Source: SCUS01 sp966211675
GTDB lineage: Bacteria; Myxococcota_A; Polyangia; Polyangiales; Ga0077539
Length of the DNA: 64,000 bases
Assembly: GCA_966211675.1 (NCBI GenBank)
Contig: CBIHPK010000004.1
Location: 62,001 to 126,000 of the forward strand
Direction of reading: 5' to 3'
Shown here: in pieces, positions 8,814 to 17,011 of the stretch
Layout of the letters: every line of letters starts with the position of its first letter
How positions within the stretch are numbered: the stretch's first letter is position 1
Position numbers and translations under genes: made by a program
The notes under the pieces: model-generated
What the model was told of the DNA's origin: nothing
Seen by the model: the letters and a program-made list of their open reading frames with translations, nothing else
Database searches by the model: none

Positions 8814-9587
8814 TCAGGTTCCGAGCACCGAGAGCAGGTGCTCCAGGCGGCTGGAGAGCGAGAGGAAGTGCTGGCCGAGGCCCGCGGTGACGTCCCTCAG
8901 CGAGGCCATGAACACGGCCGCCCCGGAGGCCACGATGATCCCGATGCCGACGTTGAAGAGCTGCAGCGCCGGGGCGGCGCGGGCGATCATCGCGAGCGTC
9001 ACCTGCGTGACGAACGTCACCGCGACGACGGGGAGCGCCTGGTTGACGCCCACCACCACGGCCTCGGCCGCGAGGTCGACGAAGCTCCCGGCGGCGGCGC
9101 CGAAGGGCACCTGGACCCCGACGGGCAGCGCGCGGAAGGACTCCAGCAGCCAGAGGATGGCCACGCGATGGGCGCCCACCGCGAAGGCCACCAGGGTGCC
9201 CATCAGCGAGACCGCGAGCGCGAGCGGGGCCTCCTGGGACTCGAGGGTGGGGTTGAAGATGGAGGGCGAGGAGAGCGCCGTGGAGAGCGACACGGTCTGC
9301 GCGAGCACCTCGGCGGCGGAGAGCACGAAGCGGAAGGCGGCGCCCAGGAGCAGGCCCACCGCGAGCTCGGAGGCGACGTGGCCGAAGAGGCGCAGGTCGA
9401 GGTGGGCGAAGGGCACCGACGGGGCGCAGGCGCTCGCGACCCAGGCGAGCATCACCGCGAGGCCGATGCGCTGCGTGGGGTTGGTGTACGGGCCGGGGAA
9501 GGGCGAGGTGACCACGAAGCCCGCGGTGCGGGAGAACGCGAGGCCCACGGCCAGGACCTGGGCCATGAGCTCGTGCGGGAGGTTCAT
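8814..9587 (-). CDS. fliR: Flagellar export gate protein FliR
   Basis: This 257-residue, very hydrophobic protein fits the FliR/YscT family. Recognisable elements are the N-terminal helix, TSPFPGPYTNPTQRIGLA near residue 28-45, the acidic-capped helix regions, and VGVNQALPVVAV. With FliP and FliQ it forms the helical core of the export gate in the inner membrane. It overlaps fliQ by 4 bp. Confidence 0.93.
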   Translation of the reverse strand: MNLPHELMAQVLAVGLAFSRTAGFVVTSPFPGPYTNPTQRIGLAVMLAWVASACAPSVPFAHLDLRLFGHVASELAVGLLLGAAFRFVLSAAEVLAQTVSLSTALSSPSIFNPTLESQEAPLALAVSLMGTLVAFAVGAHRVAILWLLESFRALPVGVQVPFGAAAGSFVDLAAEAVVVGVNQALPVVAVTFVTQVTLAMIARAAPALQLFNVGIGIIVASGAAVFMASLRDVTAGLGQHFLSLSSRLEHLLSVLGT

Positions 9588-9856
9588 CCGCGGACGACGT
9601 GCTCGATCGCCTGGAGGCTGGCGCGCGTGTACTGCACCGCGTAGCCGCCGAGCGTCGGGCCCAGCAGGAGCAGCGTCGCGACGAGGGCGGCGACCTTCAC
9701 CACGAAGCTCACGCTGCTCTCGTTGAGCTGCGTCGCGGCCTGCGCCACGCCCACGAGCAGCCCCGCCGCGAGGGCGATGAGCAGCAGCGGCCCGCCCACG
9801 CGGGCGCAGGTGACGAAGAGGTCGAGCATCAGCGAGAGGGCGCCGTCGGTCGTCAC
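9584..9856 (-). CDS. fliQ: Flagellar export gate protein FliQ
   Basis: This 90-residue protein has two membrane helices separated by the family pattern GLLVGVAQAATQLNESSVSF (residues about 28-47), where Q-x-x-T-Q-L-x-E is conserved in FliQ. Length equals that of known FliQ (89-90). It sits between fliP and fliR with 4-bp overlaps at both ends. Confidence 0.95.
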   Translation of the reverse strand: MTTDGALSLMLDLFVTCARVGGPLLLIALAAGLLVGVAQAATQLNESSVSFVVKVAALVATLLLLGPTLGGYAVQYTRASLQAIEHVVRG

Positions 9857-10590
9857 GCGAAGCTCCGGAGGAGCGATCCGACCAGCAGGTGCCAGCCGTC
9901 GGCGACCACGAAGAGCAGCAGCTTGATGGGGAGACTCAGCGTCGAGGGCGGCACCATCATCATGCCCATGGACATGAGGAGCGCGGAGACCACGAGGTCG
10001 ATGACGAGGAAGGGCAGCAGCACCATCACGCCCATCTGGAAGGCCGTCGTGAGCTCGCTCACCACGAAGGCCGGGGCGGCGATGCGCAGGGGCACCTCCT
10101 CCTCGGTCTGCGGCAGCGCCTGGCGAGAGGCCTCGTAGAAGAGGGCGAGGTCGCTCTCGCGGGTCTGCCGCAGCATGAAGGCCCGCAGCGGCGTGGTGGC
10201 CGCCGCGACGGCCTGCTCGGCGGTGATGCGACCGGCGGCGTAGGGCTCCCAGGCGTCGCGCGCGATGGCCGTGGTGACCGGCGCCATGGTGAAGGCCGTG
10301 AGGAACATCGCGAGCCCGACGATCACCTGCGTGGGCGGCGACTGCTGGGTTCCGATGCCGTGGCGGACGAAGCCCAGCACCACCACCACGCGGGTGAAGG
10401 AGGTCATCGTCAGCACGATGGCCGGGAGCAGCGAGAGCAGCGTGAGGAGCGCGAGGATCTTGAGCTGCGGCGTGAGCCCCGGGTCGGTGAGCACGTTGCC
10501 GGGCGAAGGCAGCGGGTCGGCCCAGGCGAGCGAGGGCAGCAGCGAGGCGGCCGCCACCGCGAGGGCGAGGAGGCGGCGGGGCGCGATCAC
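9853..10590 (-). CDS. fliP: Flagellar export gate protein FliP
   Basis: This 245-residue protein has a cleavable signal peptide ending near SLAWA, which is usual for FliP. Both FliP signature regions are present: GLAMFLTAFTMAPV and LVVSALLMSMGMMMVPP. The start is a GTG at 10588-10590 that overlaps the fliO stop as GTGA. Longer upstream extension in this frame is antisense-like filler without FliP similarity. Five or more copies form the export-gate pore. Confidence 0.95.
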   Translation of the reverse strand: MIAPRRLLALAVAAASLLPSLAWADPLPSPGNVLTDPGLTPQLKILALLTLLSLLPAIVLTMTSFTRVVVVLGFVRHGIGTQQSPPTQVIVGLAMFLTAFTMAPVTTAIARDAWEPYAAGRITAEQAVAAATTPLRAFMLRQTRESDLALFYEASRQALPQTEEEVPLRIAAPAFVVSELTTAFQMGVMVLLPFLVIDLVVSALLMSMGMMMVPPSTLSLPIKLLLFVVADGWHLLVGSLLRSFA

Positions 10591-11504
10591 CGATAGGCCC
10601 CGAGCGCGAGCAGGCCGGCGACCTGGCCCTCCGGGGCGGGCGAGCGGCGGACCTGGGTGTCCGCGCGCAGGCCCTGGGTGTTGAGCGTGGGGCGCGAGGT
10701 CTCGCGAGGGCGCTCGGACACGGGCTCCCGGGGGCGGGCCTCGACGCCCTTCTCGCGGGTGCGGGAGCGGGCCGCGGCGAACATCGACTCGAAGCCCGCG
10801 GTCTTGTCCGCGTCCCCGGAGGGCGCGGCGTCGCTGCCGTCGATCGCGGCGAGGTACTGCACCGATCCGCTGGTGGCGCCGAGGAGCATGCGCTGCCCGC
10901 CGACGTCGACGACGAGCAGCTCGCACTTCCCTCCGATGGAGGTGCGGGTCAGCACCTGGATCTCGCAGCCCGCGGCGAGCGTCGAGGCGGGGGCGCGGCG
11001 CTTCCAGAGGAAGAGCGCGAGCCCGAGGCCCGCGAAGCCCACGAGGATCTTCCACCCGCCACCCGGGTAGGCGTGGTCCGCGGCCATCACCAGGGGGCGG
11101 GTCGGGCGCACCGGGAGGGGGGTCGTCCTCGGCGCAGGAGCGGTGGGCACGGGCGTCGCCGCGACGGGCGTCGGGCGCTCGATCACCGGCGACGGCGCGG
11201 GCGTCAACACGGGCGCTGCGGCGACCGGCGCGGGAGCGACCGGCGCGGGAGCGGGCGCGTGCACCGGCGCGGCGACGACCGGAGCGTGGGCGGCGAGCGG
11301 GGCCGCGTGCGGCGCGGTCGCGACCGGAGCGGGCGTCGCGGCCTGGGCGCGGCGGTGGACGTGGCGGGTGTGGTAGTAGCGGCGCGCGACGCGCTGGTAG
11401 TCGGTGGACTGCTCGACCTGCTGGGCCTGCGCGGCAGGGGCCGTCAAGACGCCAACCAGGGCCGTCAACGCGATGGCGCTCAGGATGCGGGCTTTGGCTT
11501 TCAC
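10587..11504 (-). CDS. fliO: Flagellar protein FliO with a long Ala/Pro-rich region
   Basis: At 305 residues this is more than twice the usual FliO size. It has a signal peptide (cut near AAQAQ), a periplasmic stretch of about 120 residues made largely of Ala, Pro, Val and His, a single membrane helix (WKILVGFAGLGLALFLW, about 150-167), and then the FliO core with the pattern CELLVVDVGGQRMLLGATSG. The last 65 residues are charged. FliO assists FliP assembly. Assignment rests on the core motif and the strictly conserved fliN-fliO-fliP order. Confidence 0.85.
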   Translation of the reverse strand: MKAKARILSAIALTALVGVLTAPAAQAQQVEQSTDYQRVARRYYHTRHVHRRAQAATPAPVATAPHAAPLAAHAPVVAAPVHAPAPAPVAPAPVAAAPVLTPAPSPVIERPTPVAATPVPTAPAPRTTPLPVRPTRPLVMAADHAYPGGGWKILVGFAGLGLALFLWKRRAPASTLAAGCEIQVLTRTSIGGKCELLVVDVGGQRMLLGATSGSVQYLAAIDGSDAAPSGDADKTAGFESMFAAARSRTREKGVEARPREPVSERPRETSRPTLNTQGLRADTQVRRSPAPEGQVAGLLALGAYR

Positions 11505-11830
11505 GGGCGTGCTCCAGGTTCGGCGGAGATGAGCTCGGTGATGCGGACGCCGTAGTGGTCGCCGATGACGACGGCCTCGCCGCGGCCGAGGAGGCGGCCG
11601 TTGACGTAGAGGTCGAGCGGCTCGCCCGCGGCCTTGGAGAGCGAGAGCGTCTGGCCGGGCGTGAGCTTGAGCACGTCGGCGATGCGCATCAGCCGGCGGC
11701 CGATCTCGACGGTGATCTCGACCTCGACGTCGCGCAGCAGGTGGTAGGCGGGCGGCGCGTCGGAGGAGGGCGCTGCGACCTCGAAGGGCAGGCCCGTCTC
11801 GGGGTTGATGGCAGGTACCTGCAGGCTCAT
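11501..11830 (-). CDS. fliN: Flagellar C-ring protein FliN
   Basis: This 109-residue protein is nearly all SpoA/FliN domain. It contains VEITVEIGRRLMRIADVLKL, LSLSKAAGEPLDLYVNGRLL and GEAVVIGDHYGVRITELI, the canonical FliN strands. It forms the bottom of the switch complex. The FliO start overlaps its stop codon by 4 bp. A 73-bp gap with a hairpin separates it from fliM. Confidence 0.95.
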   Translation of the reverse strand: MSLQVPAINPETGLPFEVAAPSSDAPPAYHLLRDVEVEITVEIGRRLMRIADVLKLTPGQTLSLSKAAGEPLDLYVNGRLLGRGEAVVIGDHYGVRITELISAEPGARP

Positions 11831-11847
11831 GGCGGGCGGTGGATCTC

Positions 11848-11874
11848 CTCCCCCGGGCTTACGGCTCCCGGGAG
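11848..11874 (-). terminator. Hairpin between fliM and fliN
   Basis: Arms CTCCC/GGGAG and GGG/CCC can pair around a 9-nt loop with a 2-nt bulge. There is no T-tract. It lies in the largest gap of the 24-gene run and overlaps the region just upstream of fliN. It could be an RNA-processing or pausing element rather than a terminator. Confidence 0.3.
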
Positions 11875-11903
11875 ACCCATCGCTTAATCAACGATCGTGC
11901 CTG

Positions 11904-12749
11904 TCACTCGATGCGCACGGCGATGCAACCCGCGACGGTGGTCGGCCTCCCGCGGAACATCGGCTTCTCGTCGATGCGCACGCTCACCGGCTCGCTCACC
12001 GCGACGCCCAGGGGGAGCGTGTCGCCGACCTTCAGTCCGAGCACCACGTCGAGGCGCGTGGGCACCCGGGCGAGCTCGACCACCAGCTCGAGGTCGACCC
12101 CGTCGAGGGCGCGCAGCACGTGGGGGTTGTACGCCTCCGGGCTCGGGAGCTCCGAGGTGACGGCGGCGCCCGGTCCCAGCAGGGCGTTCTTGGGCAGCAC
12201 CAGCAGCACGCGCCCGAGGTCGGCCCCGAGGGAGAACGCGCACACGATGGAGGTGCCGTCGCTGCCGTTGGGGTCCGGGCGGTCGGAGGCGAGCGCGAGG
12301 CTCACACCGATGCGGGACGAGAGCACCTCGCCGACCGCGCGCACGATGCCCTCGACGGTGCGGCCCACGAGGGCCCGCTGCGGGGCCGTGAGCCCGGCGG
12401 CGTCGAGCGTGGGCAGCGCGCGGCCGTCGCCCCCGAGCACGCCGTCGAGCAGGAGGCGCAGGGCGTTGGTGTCGAGCACCAGGGCGCCGGGAGCGCGGCC
12501 GGGCTCGACGGTGAGGGCCGAGACGTGGAAGGGCCGCGGCAGGTCGCGCAGGGCGTCGCTCATGGGGAGCGCCCGGGCCCACGCGAGGGTGATGGGCACC
12601 TCGCGGCGAGCGAGGAAGGGCAGAGCGCGGCGCAGCGCCGTGGCGAGGCGGGTGCTCTCGCCCTCGATCAGGGCGACCGCTCGGCGAAACCCGTGGCCCT
12701 CCAGGGCGAAGCGCAGCGGTCCGGTGGGGATGGGCTCGTCGGCGCTCAT
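11904..12749 (-). CDS. fliM: Flagellar switch protein FliM, lacking the N-terminal CheY-binding segment
   Basis: This 281-residue protein has the FliM middle domain (about 25-200) and a C-terminal SpoA domain (about 205-281: VVELARVPTRLDVVLGLKVG). It is shorter than typical FliM (about 330). The usual N-terminal motif of the form LSQxEIDALL is absent; the protein begins MSADEPIPTGPLRFALEGHG and goes almost straight into the middle domain. No upstream extension restores the motif, because the ATG overlaps the fliL stop by 4 bp. The product forms the C ring with FliG and FliN. Confidence 0.88.
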   Translation of the reverse strand: MSADEPIPTGPLRFALEGHGFRRAVALIEGESTRLATALRRALPFLARREVPITLAWARALPMSDALRDLPRPFHVSALTVEPGRAPGALVLDTNALRLLLDGVLGGDGRALPTLDAAGLTAPQRALVGRTVEGIVRAVGEVLSSRIGVSLALASDRPDPNGSDGTSIVCAFSLGADLGRVLLVLPKNALLGPGAAVTSELPSPEAYNPHVLRALDGVDLELVVELARVPTRLDVVLGLKVGDTLPLGVAVSEPVSVRIDEKPMFRGRPTTVAGCIAVRIE

Positions 12750-13261
12750 TGGACGACGAGGTCGGTGATGAGCACCCGCTCGATGCCGCGCACCCCGGTG
12801 GCCGCGAAGCGCGTCTGGAGCTCGCTGCGGAGGTGGTCCATCTGCGCCGGGTCGGAGGCGACCTCGTAGCTGGTGGAGCGGAGCAGCGAGAGGGCCGCGT
12901 CGCGGACGCGCGGAACGTAGGGCCGCACGTCCTCCTCGTGGGTCGCCGGGGTGAACTCCAGCGCGAGCGTGGCGCGCATCGCGTGGAAGGCGCGGTGCGC
13001 GTCGACGGACATCACCACGAAGGGCTCGAGCGGCAGCGTGAAGCCGGGCGGCGCGTTGGCGGCGTGCGGGGCGGCGTGCGCGGCCCCGTGGCTGGCGGCC
13101 GGGGCCGGGTGGGCGGTGCGCTTGCTCACGTAGAGGGCGCCCCCGCCGGCGGCCCCCGCGGAGACGATCGCGGTGAGGAAGAGGGCCACGACGCTCACGC
13201 CCCGCGGGGTCGGGGCGGCGGCGTCGCCCTTGCGGGCCTTGTCGTTCTTGTCGTCGCTCAT
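12746..13261 (-). CDS. fliL: Flagellar basal-body-associated protein FliL
   Basis: This 171-residue protein has a short charged cytoplasmic N-terminus, one membrane helix (about residues 22-45), a His/Ala/Pro-rich linker, and the FliL periplasmic domain (about 75-171), which ends in a typical VERVLITDLVVQ-like tail (IERVLITDLVVQ). FliL supports the stator. It heads the fliLMNOPQR-flhBA segment and starts 31 bp after flgE. Confidence 0.9.
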   Translation of the reverse strand: MSDDKNDKARKGDAAAPTPRGVSVVALFLTAIVSAGAAGGGALYVSKRTAHPAPAASHGAAHAAPHAANAPPGFTLPLEPFVVMSVDAHRAFHAMRATLALEFTPATHEEDVRPYVPRVRDAALSLLRSTSYEVASDPAQMDHLRSELQTRFAATGVRGIERVLITDLVVQ

Positions 13262-13292
13262 GGATGGAGGTCTGAAGGGGGCTGCGATGCGC

Positions 13293-14582
13293 TCAGCGGC
13301 TGATGTTCATCAGCTCCTGGAGCATCTGGTCGGCGGTGGTGATGGTCTTCGAGTTGGCCTGGAACGACCGCTGGTGCGCGATGAGCTCCACGAACTGCTC
13401 GGTGACCTCGACGTTGCTCTGCTCCAGCGAGCCCGAGACGATGGACCCGCGGCCGCCGGTGCCCGCGGCGCCGATGGCGGGCTCGCCGGACTCGCGCGTG
13501 TCGGTCCAGAGGTTGTGACCCGCGCGGTCGAGGCCGTCGTTGGAGCGAAACCTCGCCACCGCCATGCGCCCGATGGGGATGGTCTCGCCGTTGGTGAAGA
13601 TCCCGTTGACGGTGCCGTCGCCGTCGATGCGCACGTTGTTGAGGTCGCCGGGCGCGAAGCCGTCCTGGCTCTGGGCGCCCACGTTGCTGGGCGTTCCGAA
13701 CTGCGTGATGCCGTCGAGCCCGGTGCCGCCGCCCGCGATGGGCGTCCCGAAGTTGAAGGCCAGCGCCTGCCCCGCGGTCGCGCCGGTGAAGCTGACGGTG
13801 CCGCCGCCGGTGAGGGTGTTGGTCTGCAGCGCCCCGCTGGCGTTGAACGCGAGCGTGCCCGCCGCGATCTCGGTGTTGCGCCCGGCGACGCCGCCCGCGA
13901 GCTCTCCGCCGTTGGCGAGCGCGTGGTACTCCCACGCGTTGGCGCCGGTGCGGCGGTAGTAGACGCTCACCGTGTGGGGCGTTCCGAGCGAGTCGTACAC
14001 CGTCATGGCGGTGGAGAAGTTGGACGTGGGGCCCGGGTTGAGCGGGTCGAAGGCCGCCGCGGGGGTGGCGGAGGTCGAGTCGAGGTTGGCCGTCACGTTG
14101 AGCCGCGTGCTCGCCCGCGGCGGCAGCGTGGTGGTGGGCACCGTGATGTCGCCGAGCAGCGAGGAGAAGGTGCCGTCGGGGTTGGCGCGGTAGCCCTGGA
14201 GCGCGAGGCCGTCGGGGTTCACGAGGGTGCCGTCGTTGCGCACGGTGCACTGCCCCGCGCGGGTGTAGAAGCTCCCGTCGACGCCGCCGACGGAGCCGCG
14301 CACCACGAAGAACCCGTCGCCGGAGAGCGCGACGTCCGTGGGCACGTCGGTGTTGAGCAGCGTGCCCTGGGCGAAGATCTGCTGGGTGCGCGCCATGCGG
14401 ACGCCGAAGCCCGCGGCGTCGCCCGCCCCCACCGCGCCGCCGAGGACGTCCTCGAAGATGGCGCGCGACTGCTTGAAGCCGACGGTGTTGAGGTTGGCGA
14501 CGTTGTCACCGACGACGCCGAGCGCGCGGCCCTCGGTGATGAGTCCGGAGACGCCGGTGTTCAACGCGTTGCGAAGGGTCAT
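13293..14582 (-). CDS. flgE: Flagellar hook protein FlgE
   Basis: This 429-residue protein has the N-terminal helix with NVANLNTVGFKQSRAIFEDV near residues 26-45, large central beta domains, and a C-terminal D0 helix (LEQSNVEVTEQFVELIAHQR). Size and the central domains distinguish it from FlgF and FlgG. The ATG has GGAG 9 bases upstream. It lies directly downstream of flgD, its cap protein. Confidence 0.93.
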   Translation of the reverse strand: MTLRNALNTGVSGLITEGRALGVVGDNVANLNTVGFKQSRAIFEDVLGGAVGAGDAAGFGVRMARTQQIFAQGTLLNTDVPTDVALSGDGFFVVRGSVGGVDGSFYTRAGQCTVRNDGTLVNPDGLALQGYRANPDGTFSSLLGDITVPTTTLPPRASTRLNVTANLDSTSATPAAAFDPLNPGPTSNFSTAMTVYDSLGTPHTVSVYYRRTGANAWEYHALANGGELAGGVAGRNTEIAAGTLAFNASGALQTNTLTGGGTVSFTGATAGQALAFNFGTPIAGGGTGLDGITQFGTPSNVGAQSQDGFAPGDLNNVRIDGDGTVNGIFTNGETIPIGRMAVARFRSNDGLDRAGHNLWTDTRESGEPAIGAAGTGGRGSIVSGSLEQSNVEVTEQFVELIAHQRSFQANSKTITTADQMLQELMNISR

Positions 14583-14631
14583 GTCGATGGCTCCGTGAAG
14601 GGGGGGACCTGGCGAGGGGTTTCGGTGCGGC

Positions 14632-15312
14632 TCAGGGGGTGCGCGTCGTGCCGCCGACGTTGACGAGGTCGGAGATGGGCGCCGAGGCCCCGGTGTCGAG
14701 CGTGAGCTCGGGGTAGCCCTGGTCGAAAGACACGCGGGTGACGGTGCCCGTGACGTCGTGGGTGACGGTCACCGCGCGCTCGTCGGCGGTGGTGGCCGTG
14801 ACCGCCGCGGTGTAGCTCCCTCGCGGAACCGTCTGGCCCTGGTCGTCGCGCCCGTCCCAGCGCACCGAGAGCGCACCGGCCTGGTGCGGTCCGAGGTCCA
14901 TCGTGCGCACGAGGCGGCCGTTGGCGTCTCGGAACTGCACCGTCACATGGGCCGCCGCGGCGCCGAGGGTGACGTTGGAGGTGGTCGCCGCGGTGCCGTC
15001 GAAGGCCACGCTCTGGCCGCGCACGGTGACCGCGTGGCCCACCAGCCCGGTGGCCTCGTTGTTGGAGAGGCCGCGCATCTGCGTGGAGATCAGCCCCAGC
15101 TGGTTGGACTGCGTGAGCGACTGCTCGACCAGCGCAAACTGCGAGAGCTGCGTGACGAACTCCGTGCCCTCGGTGGGCTGCAGCGGGTCCTGGTGCGAGA
15201 GCTGAGCGACCAGGAGCTTGAGGAAGCCGTCACGGTCCATGGTGGGCGAGGCCGGCGCGGAGGAGCGGGCTTCGCTCGTGGTCGACGTGAGCGTGCTGAT
15301 CGGGTTGGTCAT
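14632..15312 (-). CDS. flgD: Hook cap protein FlgD
   Basis: This is a 226-residue protein with the FlgD N-terminal segment (FLKLLVAQLSHQDPLQP, about residues 30-46), followed by the FlgD beta domains with VRWDGRDDQGQTVPRGSY. The ATG at 15310-15312 is chosen over one 48 bases upstream because it has GGAG six bases upstream and does not overlap fliK. FlgD caps the growing hook and is discarded after hook completion. Confidence 0.92.
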   Translation of the reverse strand: MTNPISTLTSTTSEARSSAPASPTMDRDGFLKLLVAQLSHQDPLQPTEGTEFVTQLSQFALVEQSLTQSNQLGLISTQMRGLSNNEATGLVGHAVTVRGQSVAFDGTAATTSNVTLGAAAAHVTVQFRDANGRLVRTMDLGPHQAGALSVRWDGRDDQGQTVPRGSYTAAVTATTADERAVTVTHDVTGTVTRVSFDQGYPELTLDTGASAPISDLVNVGGTTRTP

Positions 15313-15326
15313 GGCGGCTCCAGTCC

Positions 15327-16577
15327 TCACAGCACGATCCGGACCCGACCACCCGGCCAAGGGATCGCTCTCGCGCCCTCGCTCACCGGCGCCTGCTCCG
15401 TCGCCGGAGCGCGCGGTGGGGCATCGCGCTCGGGGGCGGGCGGGTGACCCTCGGAGGGCGTCCAGGTCCCGGCCCCGGCGAAGGTCAACGTGGAGAGGGG
15501 GATGTCCGCCGAGAGCACGTCGGCGGCGATGTCCCCGGCGCGCGAGTGGAGCAGCTGGGCGGTCGCGGCCTGAGCGGCGTGCACCTCGACGGCGACGGTC
15601 GAGTCCGCGGCGCGGGCGGTCACGGCCACCCGACCGAGGCCGGGCAGCAGCACCTCGCCGCTCGCGGCCTGCTGCAACACCCGCTGGTTCACCGACGAGC
15701 GGAGGGCATCCTGCAAACGGGACCGCAACGGATCGCCGCCCTCCCCCATCACCGCGGGCGCCGAAGCGTTGACGGGCGTCAGGCCGTTGTCGCTCTGTCG
15801 CTGAGACACCGTCGGCAGCGCGCCCGATACCGTCGGGAGCGCGCTGGCGGTCTCCGTGGCGCCCTTCGCGTCCAGCTCGGGGAGCGTCGGCTCCGTGCTC
15901 GCTCCCTTGGACGCGAGCGCGAGGGGCGCCGACGCCGCCGGCGCTCCGGCGGGCACCACCACGCTCTCCACGGCGACCTGCGCCGCGGCGCTGGCGACGG
16001 CCTCCGCAGGCGCCCGCACCGAGGCTTCGGTCGGAGCCGCATCGGGCGCGGGAGCGGGTACGGGAACGGGCGGCGCGCCCTCGACTTCGGGTAGCCCATC
16101 GACCGGGCGGGCCTTCGCCTCCGCGCTCGCGCCCTCGTGCGCCGGGCGCTCAGCGCCTCCGGCTCCCTCGACGGGTCCATCGGGCGACGGAGCCTCCGCA
16201 GGCGTCGCTCTCTTCGCGGTCACGGTCGCCCTCCCCTCGGGCCGAGCGTCGCTCACCGCGGTCGCCTTTCGGGGCTCGCGATCGAGCGCGGCGGGCGCCC
16301 GCTCCTCCGGCCCTCTCAACGGCGGCGGAGCGGCGGACGGAGCGACCACCGGAGCGGCCCACGCGGACACCTCGACGCTTCGCTCCACCGATGGGGGCTC
16401 GCGCCCGGTCCTGCGCTCGCGGTCGCGGTCGTCGCGCTCGCTCTGCGGCCTCCGCGTCGTGGCCTCGGGCTCCTCCTCGGGCACCGTGAACACCATCGCA
16501 TCGCCCGCTCCCGCCGTGCGGACGGCGTCGAGCCGCGCCGACGCGAGCTCCGGCCCCGTAGCCTGGGTGATCCTCAT
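15327..16577 (-). CDS. fliK: Hook-length control protein FliK
   Basis: This 416-residue protein has a long Ala/Pro/Glu-rich N-terminal region (about 1-280), consistent with the extended ruler part of FliK. The C-terminal Flg_hook domain (about 290-375) includes VLQQAASGEVLLPGLGRVAV and LLHSRAGDIAADVLSADIPL. Position between fliJ and flgD is the standard one. The start overlaps fliJ by 4 bp. Sequence identity is expected to be low outside the C-terminal domain. Confidence 0.85.
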   Translation of the reverse strand: MRITQATGPELASARLDAVRTAGAGDAMVFTVPEEEPEATTRRPQSERDDRDRERRTGREPPSVERSVEVSAWAAPVVAPSAAPPPLRGPEERAPAALDREPRKATAVSDARPEGRATVTAKRATPAEAPSPDGPVEGAGGAERPAHEGASAEAKARPVDGLPEVEGAPPVPVPAPAPDAAPTEASVRAPAEAVASAAAQVAVESVVVPAGAPAASAPLALASKGASTEPTLPELDAKGATETASALPTVSGALPTVSQRQSDNGLTPVNASAPAVMGEGGDPLRSRLQDALRSSVNQRVLQQAASGEVLLPGLGRVAVTARAADSTVAVEVHAAQAATAQLLHSRAGDIAADVLSADIPLSTLTFAGAGTWTPSEGHPPAPERDAPPRAPATEQAPVSEGARAIPWPGGRVRIVL

Positions 16578-17011
16578 CCCTGCCTCCTCACCGTGCGCGC
16601 CGCGACCTCATCGGAAGCCACCCGCTCGATCCGCAGCGACACCGCGCGCGCCGCGGCCGCGAGCCCGTCCCGCCAGACCTCGATCTTGCGCAGCTCCGAG
16701 CGCGCCGTGACCAGCGCCGCCCTCTGCCGCTCGGCCTCCGCTTGCGCCGCGACGGCCGCCGCCGCCGCCCGATCGGCGCGCTGCCGAAGGGCGCCCTGCC
16801 ACGCGCTGAGCTCGGCCAGGTCGACGCTCGACGTGCGCTCCCCGGAGCTCGCGCGGGTGGCCTCCTCCCAGGCCTCCACGGCCCGCTGCGTGGCCTCGTC
16901 GGCCTCCTGGGCGCGGCGCGCCGCCTCGGCGCTCCGGGTCTGCGCGAGCTCGACCGCGCGCTGCCGCAGCTCGACCAGCATCCCCGCTCGCTGGATCCGA
17001 TCGACGCTCAT
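16574..17011 (-). CDS. fliJ: Flagellar export protein FliJ
   Basis: This is a 145-residue, almost wholly helical and coiled-coil protein rich in Glu, Arg and Ala, of typical FliJ length. FliJ is the central stalk that links the FliI ATPase to FlhA. Assignment depends on size, coiled-coil character and location between fliI and fliK, with 4-bp overlaps on both sides. Confidence 0.83.
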   Translation of the reverse strand: MSVDRIQRAGMLVELRQRAVELAQTRSAEAARRAQEADEATQRAVEAWEEATRASSGERTSSVDLAELSAWQGALRQRADRAAAAAVAAQAEAERQRAALVTARSELRKIEVWRDGLAAAARAVSLRIERVASDEVAARTVRRQG

